Shown piece after piece: positions 4,331 through 5,860 of a stretch of 5,860 nucleotides of DNA (position 1 is the first letter of the stretch; every line of letters begins with the position of its first letter). Source of the stretch: Nitrospira sp. (GTDB taxonomy: Bacteria; Nitrospirota; Nitrospiria; Nitrospirales; Nitrospiraceae); assembly GCA_025935475.1 (NCBI GenBank), contig JAICVE010000195.1, positions 1-5,860 of the forward strand. The letters are read 5' to 3'. The translations under genes were made by a program, and so were the position numbers. A model generated the notes under the pieces. The model ran no database searches. It had not been told where the DNA came from and saw nothing but the letters and a program-made list of their open reading frames with translations.

Positions 4331-5860
4331 CTAGCCGCCAGTTTGCTTCTGGAGTGTTTCCAGCACCTGATCAATAGTAAAGCTGGCAGCCTTTTGGCGT
4401 GGCGGGTACTCTCTGAAGGTTCCCAGGAATTGCCCCACATGATGTTGCGCCGCCACCAATAGGTAGACATGGTCGATGTACCAATCCCAGTAGGTGTTGG
4501 AAGTCACGGGTGCGCGTTCATAAGGATCCATGCGAAGGTTGATAAGCCAGGGAATCCTGGTCTTTACAAATGGTTCCCCCCAAACCGCTAGCGTTCCCGG
4601 CTCCCGTTGCTGCGCAAATAGCAGCTTCCAGTTGTCATAGCGAAGCGCCATGAGGTCGCCATCATCGGAGAAGTAGAAATAGGACTCTCGTGCACTGCTC
4701 TTTTCCCGTCCCGTGAGGTAGGGCAATTGGTTAAACCCGTCCAGATGTACCTTGTACGTCCTCTTCCCGACTTGATGGCCTTTCAGTAATTTCTCCTTGA
4801 TGTCAGGGACGCCGGCTGCCGCGAGCAGAGTCGGCATCCAGTCAAGGTGTGACACGATGTCGTTGGACACGCTGCCTGGTTTAATGTGACCGGGCCAGCG
4901 CACCATCGCGGGCACGCGGAACGCGCCTTCCCAATTGGTGTTTTTCTCACTGCGGAACGGCGTCATGCCACCATCCGGCCAGCTGTTCATGTGCGGCCCG
5001 TTGTCGGTGCTGTACATCACGATCGTATTGTCGGCGATGCCGAGTTCGTCCAGCTTGTTGAGCACCGTGGCGACGTTCTTGTCGTGGTCAACCATCGTGT
5101 CATGGTAGGGGCTCTGCCAACGCCCGGCTTGGCCGACACTTTCAGGTTTGGGATGAGTGCGGAGGTGCATGTGGGTGAAGTTCACCCAAACGAACATCGG
5201 TGTGCCAGCCTTGACCTGTTTCTCGATGAATCCTGCTGCGCGAGCTGCGATGTCGTCATCGATGGTTTCCATGCGCTTCTTGGTCAACGGACCGGTGTCT
5301 TCGATTTTCTGTGAGCCATCAGGCATGGCGAAACTGTGGATCACCCCGCGCGGCCCGAACCTTTTTCGAAAGGTGGGGAAGTCGGACTCCTTCGGATAAT
5401 CTGGTAATTCCGGCTCTTCTTCGGCATTCAAGTGGTAGAGATTGCCATAGAACTCATCGAACCCGTGGTTGGTCGGCAGCATGTCGTCCTTGTCCCCCAG
5501 GTGATTCTTGCCGAACTGGCCAGTGGCATAGCCCTGCGCCTTCAGCATCCCGGCAATGGTCGGATCTTCTTTCCTGATGCCGATGTCGGCGCCCGGCAGC
5601 CCGACTTTGCTCAGGCCGGTGCGGAAGACGCTCTGGCCTGTGATGAACGCCGCGCGTCCCGCGGTGCAGCTCTGTTCTGCGTAGTAGTCGGTGAACAGCA
5701 CGCCTTCTTTTGCGACTCGGTCGATATTGGGCGTCTGATAGCCCATCATCCCTTTCGAGTAGGCGCTGATGTTGCTTTGTCCAATGTCGTCCCCCCAGAT
5801 GATGACAATGTTGGGTTTCTTCTCGGCGGCGAATGCCGCTGGTCCTGTGAGAAACAGGAA
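4331..5860 (-). CDS. Periplasmic arylsulfatase-type sulfatase (N-terminal few residues missing)
   Basis: The open frame runs through the right edge; 509 residues are visible. The first 12 (FLFLTGPAAFAA) are the end of a signal peptide with cleavage after AFA, so only about 10-15 residues are missing. The downstream internal ATG at 5749 would delete the metal-binding Asp pair and is not the start. Numbering from the window edge, the alkaline-phosphatase-fold sulfatase features are D24/D25 (IWGDDIG), the formylglycine site C65-T-A-G-R69 followed by AAFITGQ, K118/H120 (FGKNHLGD), the metal ligands D286/N287 in YSTDNGPH, and K306 nearby (SEKNTNWEG). The family hydrolyses sulfate esters with Ca2+ after conversion of the Cys to formylglycine by a maturase, which is not in this window. 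The motif has Ala where CxPxR sulfatases have Pro. Transcribed ahead of the HAD hydrolase. Confidence 0.92.
   Translation of the reverse strand, partial: FLFLTGPAAFAAEKKPNIVIIWGDDIGQSNISAYSKGMMGYQTPNIDRVAKEGVLFTDYYAEQSCTAGRAAFITGQSVFRTGLSKVGLPGADIGIRKEDPTIAGMLKAQGYATGQFGKNHLGDKDDMLPTNHGFDEFYGNLYHLNAEEEPELPDYPKESDFPTFRKRFGPRGVIHSFAMPDGSQKIEDTGPLTKKRMETIDDDIAARAAGFIEKQVKAGTPMFVWVNFTHMHLRTHPKPESVGQAGRWQSPYHDTMVDHDKNVATVLNKLDELGIADNTIVMYSTDNGPHMNSWPDGGMTPFRSEKNTNWEGAFRVPAMVRWPGHIKPGSVSNDIVSHLDWMPTLLAAAGVPDIKEKLLKGHQVGKRTYKVHLDGFNQLPYLTGREKSSARESYFYFSDDGDLMALRYDNWKLLFAQQREPGTLAVWGEPFVKTRIPWLINLRMDPYERAPVTSNTYWDWYIDHVYLLVAAQHHVGQFLGTFREYPPRQKAASFTIDQVLETLQKQTGG

Overview
The window reads as chromosomal DNA from a free-living Gram-negative-type bacterium. 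Coding sequence is moderately GC-rich, Shine-Dalgarno sites are ordinary, and there is one lipoprotein and two exported hydrolases. The gene set (small receiver-only regulators, a CYTH-CHAD polyphosphate-type protein, a short Cys-tipped lipoprotein, a periplasmic sulfatase and HAD pair) resembles what I recall from Nitrospira/Nitrospirota. That assignment is an inference with moderate confidence, not something the sequence proves.

Layout, left to right. At 1-51 (minus) is the N-terminus of a response regulator that continues off the left edge, followed by its upstream region with a perfect inverted repeat (141-166). A small lipoprotein is divergent to it on the plus strand (359-679), then a CYTH-CHAD fusion (855-2354, plus). 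Converging on that gene is an unrecognised 55-residue ORF (2361-2528, minus). Next comes a complete stand-alone receiver protein (2719-3111, minus) with its own upstream inverted repeat (3203-3224). The right part holds a periplasmic HAD-type hydrolase (3275-4273, minus) and, 57 bases upstream of it on the same strand, a sulfatase (4331-5860, minus) that loses only the start of its signal peptide at the window edge.

The most notable structure is non-coding. Both response-regulator genes carry GTTAC-N4-GCCTACA-N4-TGTAGGC (plus-strand reading), and the palindrome lies at exactly the same distance from each predicted start codon (94 bases from the A of ATG to the near edge), although the DNA between is largely diverged. 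This looks like a shared operator and hints at co-regulation, or cross-regulation, of two paralogous receiver genes. No histidine kinase or DNA-binding output domain is visible here.

The sulfatase and HAD enzyme probably form an operon that removes sulfate and possibly phosphate groups from organic esters in the periplasm. The CYTH-CHAD protein probably acts on or binds polyphosphate or other triphosphates in the cytoplasm. I see no RNA genes, insertion sequences, CRISPR arrays or clear signs of recent gene transfer.
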